Source of the DNA: Prevotella sp.
GTDB lineage: Bacteria > Bacteroidota > Bacteroidia > Bacteroidales > Bacteroidaceae
Direction: 5' to 3'
Assembly: GCA_017557405.1 (NCBI GenBank)
Contig: JAFYYV010000022.1
Coordinates: forward strand, 1-35,234
Length of the DNA: 35,234 nucleotides
In this document: in pieces, positions 33,508 to 35,234 of the stretch
Layout of the letters: every line of letters starts with the position of its first letter
How positions within the stretch are numbered: position 1 is the first letter of the stretch
The notes under the pieces: generated by a model
The model's input: the letters and a program-made list of their open reading frames with translations, nothing else
Databases searched by the model: none
What the model was told of the DNA's origin: nothing
Made by a program: the position numbers and the translations under genes

Positions 33508-34869
33508 TTACCTAACCACTTCCCTCTCAAAGAAATCGAGGAAGAAAGGCCAGTTGGGACCCGCTTCATGACCTCCGTGGTGCTGCCGATAAGTGAGACG
33601 ACCCTCCATCAAACCGTTGTCCATGCCTGGGAAGAGGTCGGTGCCCACGCCCTTGTAGCCCAGTAGTTCATACACGGGCGATGCCTTCGAAGCCGATATG
33701 AACGAACCCACCACATCCTGCCATTTGTCGCCATCCCAACTGCCGGTGGAGATGAAGCAGGCGCGCGGGGCGCAGAGGGCTATCAACTCGTGCTGATCAA
33801 CAGGCAAATCGTTCTCTGTCAGCGGATCGGTTCCATATTTTATCAGGTTACCGCACACCCAATGGTATTCCTCGTGCGACACGATGTTGCCGATGCTCTC
33901 ACCACAGTCGCGGCGCCATCCGGCTGCACCTCCCTTACCAGAAGAAGCAATGAATCCAGCTGCAATGCGCTCCTCGAATGCCATTGCCACCAGCGAGGCC
34001 TTGCCATAGCGCGAAACGCCCTCGATGGCGCATTTGGTGGCATCGAACGTCTTGTCGGTCTCGAAGTAGTCAATCAGTCGTGAAAGACCCCACCCCCAGG
34101 CGCGGAGCGAACCCCAATCTGTTGGCTGGCGGTGTCCACCCTTGTTGCAGAGTCCGATGATGCCGTTTGTCAGCCCCGACCCTGCATCAGCTTGGATGGA
34201 AGAGGGGTTGATGGTTGCTGCTGCCCAACCACGCTCTATCACCAGCTGCTTCCACGACACGCCTCTGCCAAAGCTACGCAGGGGGTCTCCACCGCCGAAT
34301 CCGAATTCAATGATCACGGGCAGATTCTGTTTGCCGTTGTCGGGATACACCACATTGGCCTCAATTTCAACCTTGATGGAGGGATAGCTCGAGTTGTCCA
34401 CCACGCCCTTCAAGTAGCGTACCACCACTGGCTTTCCTTCAAAATCCCTCTTCTCCTCTTTCGTCACCTCCCATTTCACGTTGGGCACATTCGCGGGAAT
34501 GCGGCCATATACGTTGTCCTCAAACAGACGTACGATCTCCGGACGGCGCACCTTATACCACATATTGGCGCTCGTCACTCGCTTGCCACCTTCCGTCACC
34601 AGCGGATCGGGATAGAAAGGATAAGGGTTGGCTGTCAGCTCATCATAGTTGGGATGCTTGCTCTCGTCAGGGCTATTGGGTTGGCGGCCTTCACGGGGCT
34701 GACCCACACCCACCTTGGCCAGCATGTCGGCATAGTCGGCAGCGGCAATCTTGCGAAGACTGTCCTGGTTCGGGCGGTTTCCACCTCCGAACATCATGAA
34801 CTGCGCGTTAGCCGTGAATGGGATGCAAACCATTAGCATCGTCACGAAAAAGTACTTCAAGTTTTCCAT
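33508..34869 (-). CDS. Exported CE15-type glucuronoyl esterase-like protein
   Basis: The 453-aa protein has a signal peptide (1-22, ending ANA-Q). It shows the CE15 pattern: GVSRYGKASLV (284-294) with S286 as nucleophile in GxSRxGK, SSGKGGAAGWRRDCGESI following it, and HHGGHEAGPNWPFFLDFF (430-447) with the catalytic His. CE15 enzymes cleave esters between glucuronic acid and lignin or xylan; many Bacteroidota members have other substrates. A longer frame starts 192 bp upstream, but ATG 34869 gives the signal peptide and lies downstream of a -33/-7 pair. It is a single-gene unit ending at a bidirectional terminator. Confidence 0.88.
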   Translation of the reverse strand: MENLKYFFVTMLMVCIPFTANAQFMMFGGGNRPNQDSLRKIAAADYADMLAKVGVGQPREGRQPNSPDESKHPNYDELTANPYPFYPDPLVTEGGKRVTSANMWYKVRRPEIVRLFEDNVYGRIPANVPNVKWEVTKEEKRDFEGKPVVVRYLKGVVDNSSYPSIKVEIEANVVYPDNGKQNLPVIIEFGFGGGDPLRSFGRGVSWKQLVIERGWAAATINPSSIQADAGSGLTNGIIGLCNKGGHRQPTDWGSLRAWGWGLSRLIDYFETDKTFDATKCAIEGVSRYGKASLVAMAFEERIAAGFIASSGKGGAAGWRRDCGESIGNIVSHEEYHWVCGNLIKYGTDPLTENDLPVDQHELIALCAPRACFISTGSWDGDKWQDVVGSFISASKASPVYELLGYKGVGTDLFPGMDNGLMEGRLTYRQHHGGHEAGPNWPFFLDFFEREVVR

Positions 34870-34894
34870 ATCTTTTCTGTTTTTTACTGTATTG

Positions 34895-34926
34895 CAAAGA
34901 TACAAATAATTATTGATACCTCCAAA
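34895..34926 (-). promoter_or_regulatory. Promoter of the CE15 gene
   Basis: On the minus strand TATCTTTG (34895-34902) is preceded by TTTG (34923-34926) with a 20-bp gap, the standard spacing, 25 bp before the ATG. Confidence 0.75.
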
Positions 34927-35040
34927 TTTCAGGCTCGCTAGTGTGCTAAAATCTGTTAATATAATCGATTTTACGAAAGCGAAACCAACCGAGGCTGATT
35001 CATGGTCTTTGAGCCGATTAAAAACCATAAATGACCACCT

Positions 35041-35117
35041 CAAAGCTATGCAATGACACACTCAAAGATATGCAATACCCAAGGCAAAACCATGTAATGA
35101 AGCGGTTAAAGATGTCT
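35041..35117 (+). repeat. 22-bp tandem array, four units
   Basis: Units start at 35041 (CAAAGCTATGC), 35063 (CAAAGATATGC), 35085 (CAAAACCATGT) and 35107 (TAAAGATGTC), an exact 22-bp period. On the minus strand the first two contain TAGCTTTG and TATCTTTG, matches to the -7 box and directed toward the CE15 gene. Confidence 0.75.
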
Positions 35118-35135
35118 TTGATAAAACACGGATAA

Positions 35136-35165
35136 AACGTCACACGTCACAACGTCACACGTCAC
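35136..35165 (+). repeat. 15-bp direct repeat, two units
   Basis: AACGTCACACGTCAC occurs twice in a row (35136-35150, 35151-35165). Each unit has an inner CGTCAC repeat. Confidence 0.8.
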
Positions 35166-35234
35166 ATTAAGCACCTTGCAGATGTGCAGCGCGGAGAAAA
35201 TGATAGTTTACTATTATTATAATTATATATTATA

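Larger units (their letters stand above)
34927..35234. other. Intergenic right end of the window
   Basis: After the CE15 promoter this holds a 22-bp array (35041-35117), a 15-bp direct repeat (35136-35165) and an AT-rich end (35212-35234) that looks like the AT-rich inside of the MITE-like element. I see no gene. Confidence 0.6.

Noticed and set aside
34132-34836. 234-codon frame antisense to the CE15 gene
   Set aside because: The minus strand encodes a convincing CE15 protein; this one is a shadow.
34870-35061. 64-residue upstream extension of the CE15 protein
   Set aside because: The extension covers the promoter and part of the 22-bp array. The signal peptide begins at 34869.
35205-35234. 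Third copy of the MITE-like element cut by the window end
   Set aside because: Only about 20 AT-rich bases match and the left inverted repeat is not found; low-complexity sequence explains it as well.

Overview
The window comes from a Bacteroidales chromosome, most likely Prevotella or a close relative. Many genes are preceded by the Bacteroidota -7 box TAnnTTTG (commonly TATCTTTG) rather than a sigma70 -35/-10 pair, start-site leaders are A-rich, and the content fits the group: a GH29 fucosidase, a CE15-type esterase, DUF4369/TlpA thioredoxin, DUF3667 and an IspG with an inserted domain. The genus is an inference; no rRNA or tRNA gene was seen.

Left part (1-7187) is an accessory island, visibly more AT-rich than the rest. 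It opens with the right part of a dispersed inverted-repeat element (1-299). Next come a WYL regulator with a DnaQ-like exonuclease, then a three-gene unit (73-aa protein, PD-(D/E)XK nuclease, single-HKD PLD nuclease) closed by a terminator. The last unit is the main discovery: four compact genes (4279-7088), each resembling one piece of the replication machinery. They are a stand-alone GyrA/ParC exit-gate-like fragment, a DnaB-like RecA fold that has lost its Walker A, a mini-DnaB RecA domain with intact motifs, and a 387-aa miniature of DNA polymerase III alpha that lacks PHP, much of the palm, the C-terminal domains and one catalytic Asp. I know of no described system with this set. Its neighbours suggest a defence island; replication decoys, sensors or poisons are inferences.

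Middle part (7245-20486) is ordinary core genome. A minus-strand run contains a histidine phosphatase, a conserved hypothetical, rpoN, a PAP2-like membrane protein, purE, ispG and an aldo/keto reductase. Plus-strand cysS and a DUF3667 protein follow, then minus-strand carB.

The stretch 20487-22612 holds one small secreted protein gene and 1.1 kb without a recognised protein gene. That gap contains a possible small RNA, a six-unit 22-bp array and a complete 391-bp copy of the inverted-repeat element.

Right part (22613-34869) holds a DUF805 protein, a NahK-like sugar kinase, an outer-membrane barrel, a small membrane protein, xpt, a GH29 fucosidase, an acyltransferase, an EamA transporter, an ECF sigma factor with a membrane partner, a thioredoxin-like protein and a CE15-type glucuronoyl esterase. 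GH29, the NahK-like kinase and CE15 point to use of host or plant glycans. The final 365 bp hold promoter signals, another 22-bp array and an AT-rich end.
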